Assembly (NCBI GenBank): GCA_030596245.1 | Contig: JAUVKN010000002.1 | Coordinates: 1-33,697 of the forward strand | Length of the DNA: 33,697 nt | Direction of reading: 5' to 3' | Source: Bacteroidia bacterium | Lineage (GTDB): Bacteria > Bacteroidota > Bacteroidia > Bacteroidales > GCA-2748055 | In this document: positions 6,243-15,256 of the stretch, in pieces | Layout of the letters: the number at the start of each line of letters is the position of its first letter | Position numbering within the stretch: position 1 is the first letter of the stretch | Position numbers and translations under genes: made by a program | The notes under the pieces: generated by a model | The model's database searches: none | What the model saw: the letters and a program-made list of their open reading frames with translations, nothing else | Told to the model about the DNA's origin: nothing

Positions 6243-8738
6243 ATGAAAAGAATAATTATGAAATCAGTCATTTTACTTGTATTAACGGTGGTACCGTTTA
6301 CCATGGCCGCCAACTCAGTGGCATCTGACGATAGTCTGCATACAGCAACCGGTTGGCAGTCTCCACCCGACGAAATTCTAAACGTGCTCCACGCCCCGAA
6401 GCTCCCCTGGGTATGGACGGCACCAGATGGTGAATACCTTCTACTAGCCGATCCTGTCACTTATCCCTCACTTGCCGAGCTTGCAGCGCCCATGCACAAG
6501 CTGGCCGGCATCCGGATAAATCCCGTCCTGAATAGTTACCATGGCGAACATGGAGGTACCTATCCCCGCCTGGTTAGGGCAGAGGATGGAACCACCACAC
6601 CACTTGCTATACCAACGGATGCAGAGGTCCTGGACGTGGCATGGACTGTGGATGGCCAGCGATTCGCACTCACAGTCGTATATGATAATCACATCAGCCT
6701 GTGGGTAGGCACGGCGGAAGGAAAGGTGGCCAGGATCGAGAACATGGCCCTCAACCCACTGATGGACATTCCCGTGAAGTGGTTACCCGATCAGGAGAAC
6801 CTGCTGGTCTACTGCATCCCTGAACGAGGACCGGCTCCTATGCCTCCAGCTATACCCGCTGGTCCTGAGATCATTGAGGGAGAGGGAGCCTCGGCCCGCT
6901 CCACTTACGAAGCGCGTAATCTGCTGGAAACCGCTCACGATGATGCCCTCTTCGAATACTACACCACCTCAGAATTGGTGATCGTCGACCCGGTAAATAG
7001 TAAGGTAAAGGTCTTGGGTGAACCCGCTCCTTATACCTTGGCCGAGATTTCGCCGTCTGGCGAGTATTTGCTAGTCCAGCGTCTTGTAGGTCCCTGGTCG
7101 CACGAGGTGGCCTGGTGGCGTTTCGCCAGAGAGATCGAGGTATGGGACCTTGAGGGTAAGCTGGTTGCAAACATTGCTTCGCTGCCCCTGGCAGACGAGG
7201 TCCCGGTTCATGGTGAACCAATGGGACCACGTTCAGTTTCGTGGCGTCCCACAGCTCCACATACCCTCTTCTGGGTCGAAGCTCTTGACGGCGGAGATCC
7301 CGTGGCCGAGGTACCACATCGGGACCGACTTATGAGACTGGAAGCGCCCTTTACAGAAGTACCCCAGGAGGCTTTCAGGGCAGAGCATCGTATTCTACCC
7401 TGGCATAATGCCTGGGGTGCCGAAGACGGCATGCTTATGCTCACACAGTACGAGCGGATGCGTCGCTGGCGTTATGTCTGGCTGCTGGACGTGGATGAGG
7501 GCACCTCACGCCTTTGGTTCGATCTCGACGAGGCTGACCGTTATGGAGATCCGGGCAATCCTGTTTTACACCCCTTGCCCAACGGTCACTTGGTGTTGCG
7601 CCAGAAGGGAAACGCAGTTTACTTCCGCGGGAGCGGTGCAACCGAGCAGGGCGACCGGCCCTTCCTGGATCTACGCTCCCTAAAAACGGGTGAGAGTGAG
7701 CATCTGTTCCGCTGCGAACCTGACCGCTACGAGTACTTTGTGGCCTTTGCAGGAGATGAAGACCGCTTCATATTGCGCTCTGAATCCGCAGTCGACGTTC
7801 CCAATTACTATCTGGCAACATTTGGGAAGAAGGTCAACGCGGCTGTGGGTGAGCCCACCCGAGCACTTAATCGTGTACCTATCACCCAATTCGAGGATCC
7901 TACACCCCAACTACGCGAGATCGAGAAGCGCATTATACGTTACGAGCGAGAAGACGGTGTACCCCTCAGCTTCCACCTGCATCTTCCTCCAGACTATGTG
8001 GAAGGAATACCGCTACCCACAGTAGTATACGCCTATCCCCAAGAATACTCCGGTGCAGCCACTGCGGGACAGGTAAGAGGCTCAACTCAACGCTTCATGC
8101 GTTTGTACGGTGCCTCCCACCTCTATTTCCTGCTACAGGGTTACGCAGTCCTTGACCAGACTGCCATGCCGATGCTGGGCGATCCCGAGACTACCTACGA
8201 CACCTTTGTACCCCAACTGGTGGCTGACGCGGAAGCTGCAGTAGCTAAGGCCGTGGCGATCGGAGTGACCGATCCCGAGCGGATTGGAGTAATTGGCCAT
8301 AGCCATGGCGGGCTTATGGTGGCCAACCTCCTTGCCCACTCTGACCTATTTCGGGCCGGCATTGCACGCAGCGGCTCATACAATAAAACCAACCAGCCAT
8401 TTGGCTTTCAGTCCGAACGTCGTTCCCTTTTCGATGCAAGGGATGCCTACATACAGCTTTCGCCGACTTTCTTCGCTGATCAGGTCAACGAGCCGATACT
8501 GATCATTCACGGAAACGACGACTCCAACCCGGGTACCCTCACGTTTCAGTCCGAGGTCTTCTTCGAAGCTGTACGCGGTTCAGGCGGCACAGCCCGGCTG
8601 GTGCTATTGCCTTTTGAGGACCATGGCTACCGGGCCAGGGAGAGTTTGGAACATGTGCTCTGGGAACAGCTCAGGTGGTTCGACAATTATGTGTATGATG
8701 CTGGAACTGTAACGCCCCAAAACTCCAACTTGGAGTAA
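6243..8738 (+). CDS. S9 family serine peptidase (S9D, glutamyl endopeptidase-like)
   Basis: An 831-residue prolyl-oligopeptidase-type enzyme that cleaves peptides on a Ser-Asp-His triad. The N-terminus has a signal-peptide-like hydrophobic stretch (residues 7-22), so it is probably periplasmic. A beta-propeller-like region spans roughly 60-560 and includes PSLAELAAPMHKLAGIRINP, typical of the S9D group related to plant chloroplast glutamyl endopeptidase. The C-terminal alpha/beta hydrolase has the nucleophile Ser687 in GHSHGG, Asp760 in HGNDDSNPGT and His794 in EDHGYRARES, so it appears intact. It stands alone between divergent and convergent neighbours. Base composition differs locally from other genes (36 of 60 G+C at 7441-7500, against 24 of 60 in dnaG at 19501-19560), which may hint at transfer. 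Substrate specificity is not certain. Confidence 0.9.
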   Translation: MKRIIMKSVILLVLTVVPFTMAANSVASDDSLHTATGWQSPPDEILNVLHAPKLPWVWTAPDGEYLLLADPVTYPSLAELAAPMHKLAGIRINPVLNSYHGEHGGTYPRLVRAEDGTTTPLAIPTDAEVLDVAWTVDGQRFALTVVYDNHISLWVGTAEGKVARIENMALNPLMDIPVKWLPDQENLLVYCIPERGPAPMPPAIPAGPEIIEGEGASARSTYEARNLLETAHDDALFEYYTTSELVIVDPVNSKVKVLGEPAPYTLAEISPSGEYLLVQRLVGPWSHEVAWWRFAREIEVWDLEGKLVANIASLPLADEVPVHGEPMGPRSVSWRPTAPHTLFWVEALDGGDPVAEVPHRDRLMRLEAPFTEVPQEAFRAEHRILPWHNAWGAEDGMLMLTQYERMRRWRYVWLLDVDEGTSRLWFDLDEADRYGDPGNPVLHPLPNGHLVLRQKGNAVYFRGSGATEQGDRPFLDLRSLKTGESEHLFRCEPDRYEYFVAFAGDEDRFILRSESAVDVPNYYLATFGKKVNAAVGEPTRALNRVPITQFEDPTPQLREIEKRIIRYEREDGVPLSFHLHLPPDYVEGIPLPTVVYAYPQEYSGAATAGQVRGSTQRFMRLYGASHLYFLLQGYAVLDQTAMPMLGDPETTYDTFVPQLVADAEAAVAKAVAIGVTDPERIGVIGHSHGGLMVANLLAHSDLFRAGIARSGSYNKTNQPFGFQSERRSLFDARDAYIQLSPTFFADQVNEPILIIHGNDDSNPGTLTFQSEVFFEAVRGSGGTARLVLLPFEDHGYRARESLEHVLWEQLRWFDNYVYDAGTVTPQNSNLE

Positions 8739-8809
8739 AACCAATAAAGGCATTGCTAATAGTTAGTTTTTCTTCTTATCGGAAATTGGGCTTAACGAAG
8801 CAATATATA

Positions 8810-11431
8810 CTACAACCCTGATAATTTTTTTATCTCATTCAAAATATTAAGCGCTTCCATGGGAGTCAGATTGTTGATATCCAGGCCGGCAATTTGATCA
8901 CGGATCTGTTTCAGGACGGGGTCATCCAGCTGGAAAAAGCTCATCTGTAGTCCTTCACGCTGACCAGCAAGATCGCCAACCGGCTTGCTGAGGTTCTCTT
9001 TTCCTTCTGTCTTCTCAAGCTCTTCAAGTATTTCGCTGGCCCTTTTCACCACACTTTTAGGCATTCCTGCCATCTGAGCCACATGGATCCCGAAACTGTG
9101 TTCGCTTCCTCCGGGTACCAGTTTTCTAAGGAAAATAACCCTGTCATCCAGCTCTTTGATAGATACATTGTAATTCCTGATCCTGTGAAATGAGGCCTCC
9201 ATCTCATTCAGTTCATGATAGTGTGTTGCAAAAAGGGTTTTGGCCTTTCCTTCTTGTTTTTCATGAATGTATTCTACCATGGCCCAGGCAATGGAGATCC
9301 CGTCATAGGTGCTGGTTCCGCGTCCTATCTCATCCAGGATCACCAGACTCCTCTCTGAAAGATTGTTCAGGATGGAAGCCGCTTCCAGCATCTCCACCAT
9401 GAATGTGGATTCTCCCAGGGAGATATTGTCCGAAGCCCCCACCCTGGTAAAGATCTTATCAACCCAACCTATGCGGGCAGATTCAGCGGGAACAAAACTT
9501 CCCACCTGTGCCATCAGTGTGATCAGTGCGGTTTGTCTTAAAAAAGCCGATTTTCCCGACATGTTGGGCCCAGTAAGAATCATGATCTGCTGCTCCTGGT
9601 CATCTAATTTCACACTGTTGGTCACATAAGCTTCATCCACCGGCAGTTGTCTTTCGATCACAGGATGCCTCCCTTCGGTAATCTCGATGCTGGTAGTTTC
9701 ATTGACCTCCGGACGGCAATATTTATATTCAATGGCAATCCTTGAAAAGGAGAGCAAGCAATCGAGTCGTGCCACCAGGGACGCATTCAGCTGGATGGTT
9801 TTCACCGATCCTGAGATACCTGCAACCAGATCCTGATACAAGCGTGTTTCCAGTACCAGGCTCTTCTCTTCAGCCCCAAGGATCTTCTCCTCGTAAGATT
9901 TTAACTCCTCTGTAATATAGCGCTCTGCACTGACCAATGTCTGTTTTCTGATCCACTCCTCCGGAACTTTTTCTTTGTGGGTATTTCGTACTTCAATATA
10001 GTATCCGAAAACATTGTTAAATCCCACCTTCAGGCTCGAAATACCGGTTCTTTCCATCTCCCTCTGCTGAAGTTGCACCAGGTAACTCTTTCCGGAATGC
10101 ATGATTTCCCTCAGTTCATCCAACTCTTCCGAAACACCAGCCGCAATCACACCACCCTTGTTCAACAAAGCGGGGGGCTCATTCTCTATCTCTTTGTCAA
10201 TTCGCTTCTTCACTCCGTTGCAGGGATCCAGCTGGGAGGCCAGTTTTTGAAGTGATACCTCATCCGATTGATCACATTGTTGTTTTAGCGGATCAATCGC
10301 GGTCAGTGCATTTTTTAGCTGTACCAGCTCCCGCGGGGCAATCCGTCCAACAGCGACCTTTGATATAATCCTCTCCAGGTCCCCAATTTTTTTGATCTGT
10401 TCCGCCAGGAACTCCCTGAATTCCTCATCCTGCCATATCTGTTCAACCATGTTATGCCGTTCCCGGATCAAAAGCACATCCTTCAGAGGAAGGGCCAGCC
10501 ATCGCTTAAGAAGACGCGATCCCATGGGAGTTACTGTTCTATCCATCACATCCAGAAGGGTTCTGGCCCCTTCGTAGAGGGAATGAAAGATCTCCAGGTT
10601 TCTAATTGTGAACCGGTCAAGCCATACGTAATGATCACGTTCAATCCGGGAGAGCCTCGAAATATGTCCTGTACTGGTATGTTGGGTCAGCTCCAGATAT
10701 TGCAATATGGCCCCACTGGCAATGATGCCGGGAATCATATCATGGACACCAAAACCCTTCAGATTTTGTGTTTCGAATTGCCGTTGCAACTTGTCCCTTG
10801 CATTGTCCTCTGTATAGACCCAGTCATCCAACGAAAATGTATAATAGCCTTCACCAAAAGCTTCATTAAACATTTCACGATGGCTTCTCTGAATAAGCAC
10901 CTCTTTGGGGCTGAAACTGCTAAGCAGCTTATCAATGAAATCCATATCACCCTGGGAGGTCAGGAACTCTCCTGTGGAAATATCCAGAAACGAAATACCA
11001 TTGACATGCTGGTCCAGGTAAACACTGGCCAAAAAGTTATTCTCCTTATTTTCCAGTACATTGTCATTGAATGTTACTCCTGGAGTGACAAGTTCAGTAA
11101 TCCCCCTTTTTACAATCTTCCGGGTAAGCTTTGGATCTTCCAATTGTTCGCAGATGGCCACACGCTGACCTGCGCGTACAAGCTTTGGTAAGTAAGTATC
11201 CAGTGAGTGATACGGGAATCCTGCCAGTTCAACGAAAGATGCAGCACCGTTTGCCCTTCGGGTAAGGGTAATTCCTAAAATCTCTGCGGTCCTTATCGCA
11301 TCTTCCCCAAAAGTCTCGTAAAAGTCCCCAACCCTGAAAAGTAATACTGCATCGGGATGTTTGGCCTTGATGGTGTAGTACTGCTTCATCAAGGGGGTTT
11401 CAACGATATTTTTTGGTGTTGTCAATGTCAA
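8810..11431 (-). CDS. mutS: DNA mismatch repair protein MutS
   Basis: Recognises mismatches as a dimer and recruits MutL. The protein is full length (873 residues). It carries the mismatch-wedge motif Phe37-x-Glu39 in GDFYETF, a connector and core with the lever/clamp helices, Walker A GPNMSGKS at 621-628, the DEIGRGTSTYDG signature near 700, and a C-terminal tail with SFFQLDDP and a helix-turn-helix-like end. The start is odd: no ATG precedes the conserved ETPLMKQY segment. Translation must begin at TTG (11431, or 11425), or else at ATG 11389, which would remove 14 residues that homologues normally have. An in-frame stop at 11438 excludes a longer protein. The gene is monocistronic here, and mutL is not in the window. 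Confidence 0.96.
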   Translation of the reverse strand: MTLTTPKNIVETPLMKQYYTIKAKHPDAVLLFRVGDFYETFGEDAIRTAEILGITLTRRANGAASFVELAGFPYHSLDTYLPKLVRAGQRVAICEQLEDPKLTRKIVKRGITELVTPGVTFNDNVLENKENNFLASVYLDQHVNGISFLDISTGEFLTSQGDMDFIDKLLSSFSPKEVLIQRSHREMFNEAFGEGYYTFSLDDWVYTEDNARDKLQRQFETQNLKGFGVHDMIPGIIASGAILQYLELTQHTSTGHISRLSRIERDHYVWLDRFTIRNLEIFHSLYEGARTLLDVMDRTVTPMGSRLLKRWLALPLKDVLLIRERHNMVEQIWQDEEFREFLAEQIKKIGDLERIISKVAVGRIAPRELVQLKNALTAIDPLKQQCDQSDEVSLQKLASQLDPCNGVKKRIDKEIENEPPALLNKGGVIAAGVSEELDELREIMHSGKSYLVQLQQREMERTGISSLKVGFNNVFGYYIEVRNTHKEKVPEEWIRKQTLVSAERYITEELKSYEEKILGAEEKSLVLETRLYQDLVAGISGSVKTIQLNASLVARLDCLLSFSRIAIEYKYCRPEVNETTSIEITEGRHPVIERQLPVDEAYVTNSVKLDDQEQQIMILTGPNMSGKSAFLRQTALITLMAQVGSFVPAESARIGWVDKIFTRVGASDNISLGESTFMVEMLEAASILNNLSERSLVILDEIGRGTSTYDGISIAWAMVEYIHEKQEGKAKTLFATHYHELNEMEASFHRIRNYNVSIKELDDRVIFLRKLVPGGSEHSFGIHVAQMAGMPKSVVKRASEILEELEKTEGKENLSKPVGDLAGQREGLQMSFFQLDDPVLKQIRDQIAGLDINNLTPMEALNILNEIKKLSGL

Positions 11432-11443
11432 ATAATTCTATTT

Positions 11444-11451
11444 CAAAATTA
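11444..11451 (-). promoter_or_regulatory. Candidate -7 box for mutS
   Basis: Minus-strand TAATTTTG fits TAnnTTTG. It would start transcription near 11437, only a few bases before the TTG start codon, giving a very short leader. The AT-rich context lowers confidence. Confidence 0.4.
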
Positions 11452-11504
11452 ATCCAAAATCGTAAGTTCTTTTATTTCTCCCGTTTTTTTTCGTAATTGA
11501 GACC

Positions 11505-12710
11505 ATGCTCTCAAAAAAATATACCCTTACCTATCTGATCTTTGCTGGTTTCTTTCTGGGAATTCTCTTTGGTTGGCTGGTGGGAGAACCCATTCTGCCC
11601 ATTGCGGAACCCATGCAGAAGTTGTTTCTAAGGTTGCTCCGAATGGCAATTCTTCCCCTTGTTATCACATCCATTATCAGCGCTGTAGTACAGGTAGGAA
11701 GCAGCAGAGGATTGGGATTGATTAGTCTGCGAACCATTACCTATTATCTTTTCACAAGTTTGCTGGCCATCCTTACCGGACAAATTCTGGTGAATATTTT
11801 CAAGCCGGGAAGTGGGGCCAATATTAGTCTGTCTGAACAGCCTGATGGCATTGCTGTGGTGGACCAGGGGTTTGGAGAGCTTTTACTGAACATAATTCCG
11901 GAAAATCCTTTCGAAGCGATGGCCAACGGAGATGTGCTACCAGTGATCTTCTTCTCTCTTCTTTTTGGATTCTTTGTGACACAGCTGAAAACAGATCAAC
12001 GTGACCTGATGGGAAATGTGTTCCGCGCAGCATTCGAAGCGATGATGAAATTGACCTCCTTCGTGATCTGGACTGCTCCCATAGGGGTATTTGGAATTAT
12101 TGCAGGAATCGTAGCAAAAACCGGATTTGATGCTTTTGCTTCTCTGGGGAAATTTTTCCTGGTGGTATTGGCCGGCCTGTCCATTCATTTCTTCATTACA
12201 CTGCCCCTGTTGTTAAAATATATTGGGAAATTCAGCCCGGTAAAACACTACCGTGGAATGCTTTCAGCGCTAATGACTGCATTTTCGACCTGTTCCACCA
12301 TAGTTACACTTCCCCTTACCATGAAGGCGGTTACTGAAGTATCGGGGGCTTCAAAAAAAGCAGCAGGATTCGTGCTGCCCATCGGAGCGACTATCAATAT
12401 GGACGGCACCGCACTGTATGAATGTGTCGCCACCATTTTCATTGCGCAGGTCTATGGCTTTGACCTCACACTTGCCCAGCAGGGGATTATCGTAATTACT
12501 GCTGTACTGGCCTCCATTGGTGCGGCCAGTATCCCCATGAGTGGCTTCGTGATGATGACCATCATCCTGAATGCGGTTGGACTACCCCTTGAAGGGGTTG
12601 CCCTTATCCTGGCAGTAGACAGGATCCTGGACATGTTCCGCACCACGGTCAATGTGTTCAGTGACAGCGTAGGCGCAGTAGTGATCAGCCGGCTCGAAAA
12701 TGATTCTTAG
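11505..12710 (+). CDS. Dicarboxylate/acidic amino acid:cation symporter (DAACS family)
   Basis: A 401-residue inner-membrane carrier for uptake of glutamate/aspartate or C4-dicarboxylates with Na+ or H+. Hydrophobic segments suggest the eight-helix, two-hairpin fold of GltPh. The family motifs are present: serine-rich hairpin 1 equivalent (AFSTCSTIVTLPLTM), NMDGT in TM7, hairpin 2 equivalent (ASIGAASIPMSG) and TM8 DRILDMFRTTVNVFSD. In TM8, the Asp, Arg, Thr and Asn that contact acidic substrates and cation in GltPh are all kept. The Arg favours an acidic rather than neutral substrate. It is divergent from mutS (73 bp) and its stop codon overlaps that of the convergent porin gene. It cannot be assigned to gltP or dctA from sequence alone. 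Confidence 0.9.
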   Translation: MLSKKYTLTYLIFAGFFLGILFGWLVGEPILPIAEPMQKLFLRLLRMAILPLVITSIISAVVQVGSSRGLGLISLRTITYYLFTSLLAILTGQILVNIFKPGSGANISLSEQPDGIAVVDQGFGELLLNIIPENPFEAMANGDVLPVIFFSLLFGFFVTQLKTDQRDLMGNVFRAAFEAMMKLTSFVIWTAPIGVFGIIAGIVAKTGFDAFASLGKFFLVVLAGLSIHFFITLPLLLKYIGKFSPVKHYRGMLSALMTAFSTCSTIVTLPLTMKAVTEVSGASKKAAGFVLPIGATINMDGTALYECVATIFIAQVYGFDLTLAQQGIIVITAVLASIGAASIPMSGFVMMTIILNAVGLPLEGVALILAVDRILDMFRTTVNVFSDSVGAVVISRLENDS

Positions 12711-14188
12711 AAGCTTATATCAACACCTATTGCAACTATGAATGTGTCTTTACCGTAAGTATCTGTAAAAGATGTACTCAACATATCGTAAGTTTGGGCA
12801 TTATCGTAGTCCTCGTACATCACGTAAACCACACCAGCATTGATGGTAAACATTTCTCCCACATTCACGAAAACACCACCGCCAACGGTGTTGCTTTTCA
12901 ACCCATAACTCAGATCGGACTGGTAATCCTGATTGACTCCGTTGTTCCCGTAAGAGAATCCTGCACTGACACCTAACATGCCCAATAACTTATACTCCAG
13001 ACTGGCAGATATGGAATAACCATTATCGTCAATGGTGGATTCATTATTGATCTGTTCACCACCTTCATCAATATTTCCATAATAGGCCGATTTGTCCAGA
13101 TAGTAGTTAAGTCCCACCATGGCAGTCAATTTTTTCAGCGGCTTCACCTGAACCCCTGCTGAGAACATACCCGGAAGGTCTGAACGGTTTTTCTCACCAT
13201 CCGGAAACATATTCACATCATCCACTTCAGTATCATTGGTCAGTTCCAGTTTGGTTTGATGCTCATATTTGACAGCCACATTGAGCATGTCACTAAGATG
13301 GAGATTTACTCCGATGATCGGGGCAAAACCCGAACCTTCCTGAACCGCATTAAGTTCCGCATCTGCAGTCATGACATCAAGAGCTGCGGCATTGTTATTT
13401 AATCCTATAATTGCTTCTGTCATTTCTGGAGATGGCGGAAGGGCTTCTAGATTGGTTGCCACCCTCCTGAGGTAATCCCCCGGAGGCTGAGTACCGCCAT
13501 AAGGAGCATCAATGGTCACCCCGGTTAATGATCCTTCATAACTGTTATTTACCATTACATACCTTCCGCCAATGGCAACGGAGATCATATCATTGATGGC
13601 ATAGGTGGCCCCGACCTGGATCCCCATGTAAGTGGATGAGCCATTAAAGGCCGTATTCATGTCATACCCGGTAATATTCCTATAACCCGGGTCCCAGGTT
13701 GTAGCATCGAAAATCGCCTGGTCCAGGGGTTCCAAACTACCATATAGCATCGGCACCAGGGAGGAGACCGGGATCTCAAAGGAGGGAAGTCCCGTTTCAA
13801 AATTGGCAGTACCTCCTCCGCCTATGACATTAAACCCGGCCGAAAAGGCCCATTTATCCATCTTATAAGCTGCATAAATACCGGGGAAAACCGGAGCTAC
13901 CAACTCGGCTTCATAAACCGATTCCGGAGCACTATTGAGGTATTGAAAATCACTGGTGATCTGCCTGGTTTGAAAAATAGATTGGTTGGAAAGTGAGAAA
14001 TGAATTCCATTTTTAAGCTGGGAAAGTCCTGCCGGATTATAGTAAACTGCATCAATTCCGTATGCAGCATGACGGGTCAGGGTTCTGGCCCAGGCTGCAC
14101 TTTGATTTGTGTTGGTGACCAAACCTCCTGCATGAATCGCGAGGGTCGATAGAATAATCATCATCAACGATAGATGTAATCTTTTCAT
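12707..14188 (-). CDS. OmpP1/FadL/TodX family outer-membrane transport protein
   Basis: A 493-residue beta-barrel thought to admit hydrophobic compounds such as long-chain fatty acids. It has a signal peptide ending near IHA (residue 20). Next comes the family N-terminal hatch pattern (GGLVTNTNQSAAWARTLTRH ... YYNPAGLSQLKNG), with the NPAG signature. Alternating amphipathic strands fill the rest, and the protein ends in a C-terminal Phe, as expected for BAM recognition. Its stop codon overlaps that of the symporter gene on the other strand. The exact substrate is unknown. No TAnnTTTG box was found in the 213-bp spacer upstream. Confidence 0.88.
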   Translation of the reverse strand: MKRLHLSLMMIILSTLAIHAGGLVTNTNQSAAWARTLTRHAAYGIDAVYYNPAGLSQLKNGIHFSLSNQSIFQTRQITSDFQYLNSAPESVYEAELVAPVFPGIYAAYKMDKWAFSAGFNVIGGGGTANFETGLPSFEIPVSSLVPMLYGSLEPLDQAIFDATTWDPGYRNITGYDMNTAFNGSSTYMGIQVGATYAINDMISVAIGGRYVMVNNSYEGSLTGVTIDAPYGGTQPPGDYLRRVATNLEALPPSPEMTEAIIGLNNNAAALDVMTADAELNAVQEGSGFAPIIGVNLHLSDMLNVAVKYEHQTKLELTNDTEVDDVNMFPDGEKNRSDLPGMFSAGVQVKPLKKLTAMVGLNYYLDKSAYYGNIDEGGEQINNESTIDDNGYSISASLEYKLLGMLGVSAGFSYGNNGVNQDYQSDLSYGLKSNTVGGGVFVNVGEMFTINAGVVYVMYEDYDNAQTYDMLSTSFTDTYGKDTFIVAIGVDISF

Positions 14189-14401
14189 GAGAAATTGTTT
14201 TAGTTAGCGGGAACAAGAAAGGGAAAAAAAATGAAAATCAACATTTTCCCCCCGGTTTGGTTATTCTTATATTGTGAGGGGACCCTCTAATCTGAAAAGA
14301 GAAGGCAATGAGATCTATCAGGGATTCGAGGTGCGAAATCGAAAAGCTTACTCCTGGAAAAAACCTCTTCCGGGTGAGGAGAAATCATAAAAACAGTACA
14401 T

Positions 14402-15196
14402 ATGGATTTAGGATTAAAAGACAAAGTAATGCTGGTGGCCGCCTCCAGCAAAGGGCTGGGATTTGGAATTGCCAGGCAGGCTGCCCTGGAGGGTGCAGTT
14501 GTTTCCATTGGTAGTCGCAGCAAAAGAAACATCAATGAGGCTATTAACCGCATCAAAAATGAGGTGCCCGGTGCTGCTGTGTATGGCTTCCCCCTGAATG
14601 TGGCCGATCCCGGTTCCATAGAGATCTGGATAAAAAACACACTTAAAGAACTGGGAACCATCGACGGATTGGTGGTGAATGGAGGTGGCCCACCTCCCGG
14701 TACATTTGATGAAATTGATGACAGCACCTGGTTATCCGGTTATGAGAATACCCTGATGAGTGCCGTAAGGATGATCAGAGGAGTTTTGCCTGAAATGCGC
14801 AGGAAACAATCAGGAACTATTTTAACCGTTACTTCAAGTTCCATCAAAGAACCCATTGATAATCTATTACTTTCAAATGTATTTAGATCCGGGGTAACCA
14901 GTCTTGTGAAGAGCCTCTCCTTCCAGGTGGCAAAAGATAATATCCGAATCAATAATCTTGTCCCCGGTTTTTTTGATACAGAGAGACTGAAGGAGCTCGA
15001 CCTGCGAAACTCGGGTGAATGGAGGCTCAGTCTGGACAATGTAAGAAAGATCAATTTCGAGAAGATCCCATTGGGCAGGTATGGTGATCCCGACGAGTTT
15101 GGGAAAGCGGCTATTTTCCTGCTTTCAGAAGCTGCTTCTTACGTTACCGGTGAAACCTTTATCATTGATGGGGGCAAAATGCGGACTGTATGGTAA
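14402..15196 (+). CDS. SDR-family protein lacking the Tyr-x-x-x-Lys catalytic pair
   Basis: A 264-residue Rossmann-fold short-chain dehydrogenase/reductase relative. The nucleotide-binding glycine motif is present (AASSKGLGFG, residues 13-22), as is a variant of the NNAG motif (NGGGPPPG, 93-100). The helix region LVPGFFDTERL and the end YVTGETFIIDGG are also typical. Where SDR enzymes have Tyr-x-x-x-Lys, this protein has Ser158-Asn-Val-Phe-Arg162, while the upstream serines (145-147) remain. It belongs to an SDR subgroup I recall with the same replacement, so this is not a sequencing error. It may bind NAD(P) and act by a changed mechanism, or be non-catalytic. It precedes rlmN by 60 bp, but rlmN has its own promoter box. 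Confidence 0.85.
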   Translation: MDLGLKDKVMLVAASSKGLGFGIARQAALEGAVVSIGSRSKRNINEAINRIKNEVPGAAVYGFPLNVADPGSIEIWIKNTLKELGTIDGLVVNGGGPPPGTFDEIDDSTWLSGYENTLMSAVRMIRGVLPEMRRKQSGTILTVTSSSIKEPIDNLLLSNVFRSGVTSLVKSLSFQVAKDNIRINNLVPGFFDTERLKELDLRNSGEWRLSLDNVRKINFEKIPLGRYGDPDEFGKAAIFLLSEAASYVTGETFIIDGGKMRTVW

Positions 15197-15243
15197 CCGA
15201 ACCCCATGGAGAACAACCGTCCCTCAATCCTGGGTTAATGTAC

Positions 15244-15251
15244 TATCTTTG
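15244..15251 (+). promoter_or_regulatory. -7 box of rlmN, giving a nearly leaderless mRNA
   Basis: TATCTTTG matches TAnnTTTG and ends 5 bases before the rlmN ATG (15257). With the usual 4-7 base spacing, transcription would begin at or next to the start codon. No Shine-Dalgarno sequence is present. Confidence 0.6.
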
Positions 15252-15256
15252 CGGCA

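Noticed and set aside
6871..7317. 148-codon minus-strand frame
   Set aside because: Shadow of the S9 peptidase gene; Arg/Pro-rich translation typical of antisense frames in G+C-rich coding sequence.
10454..11191. 245-codon plus-strand open frame
   Set aside because: It lies wholly antisense to mutS, has no recognisable domain, and mutS is intact with all motifs.
14277..14288. GAGGG/CCCTC hairpin upstream of the SDR gene
   Set aside because: Only 4-5 bp with a tiny loop and no T-run; not convincing as a terminator or operator.
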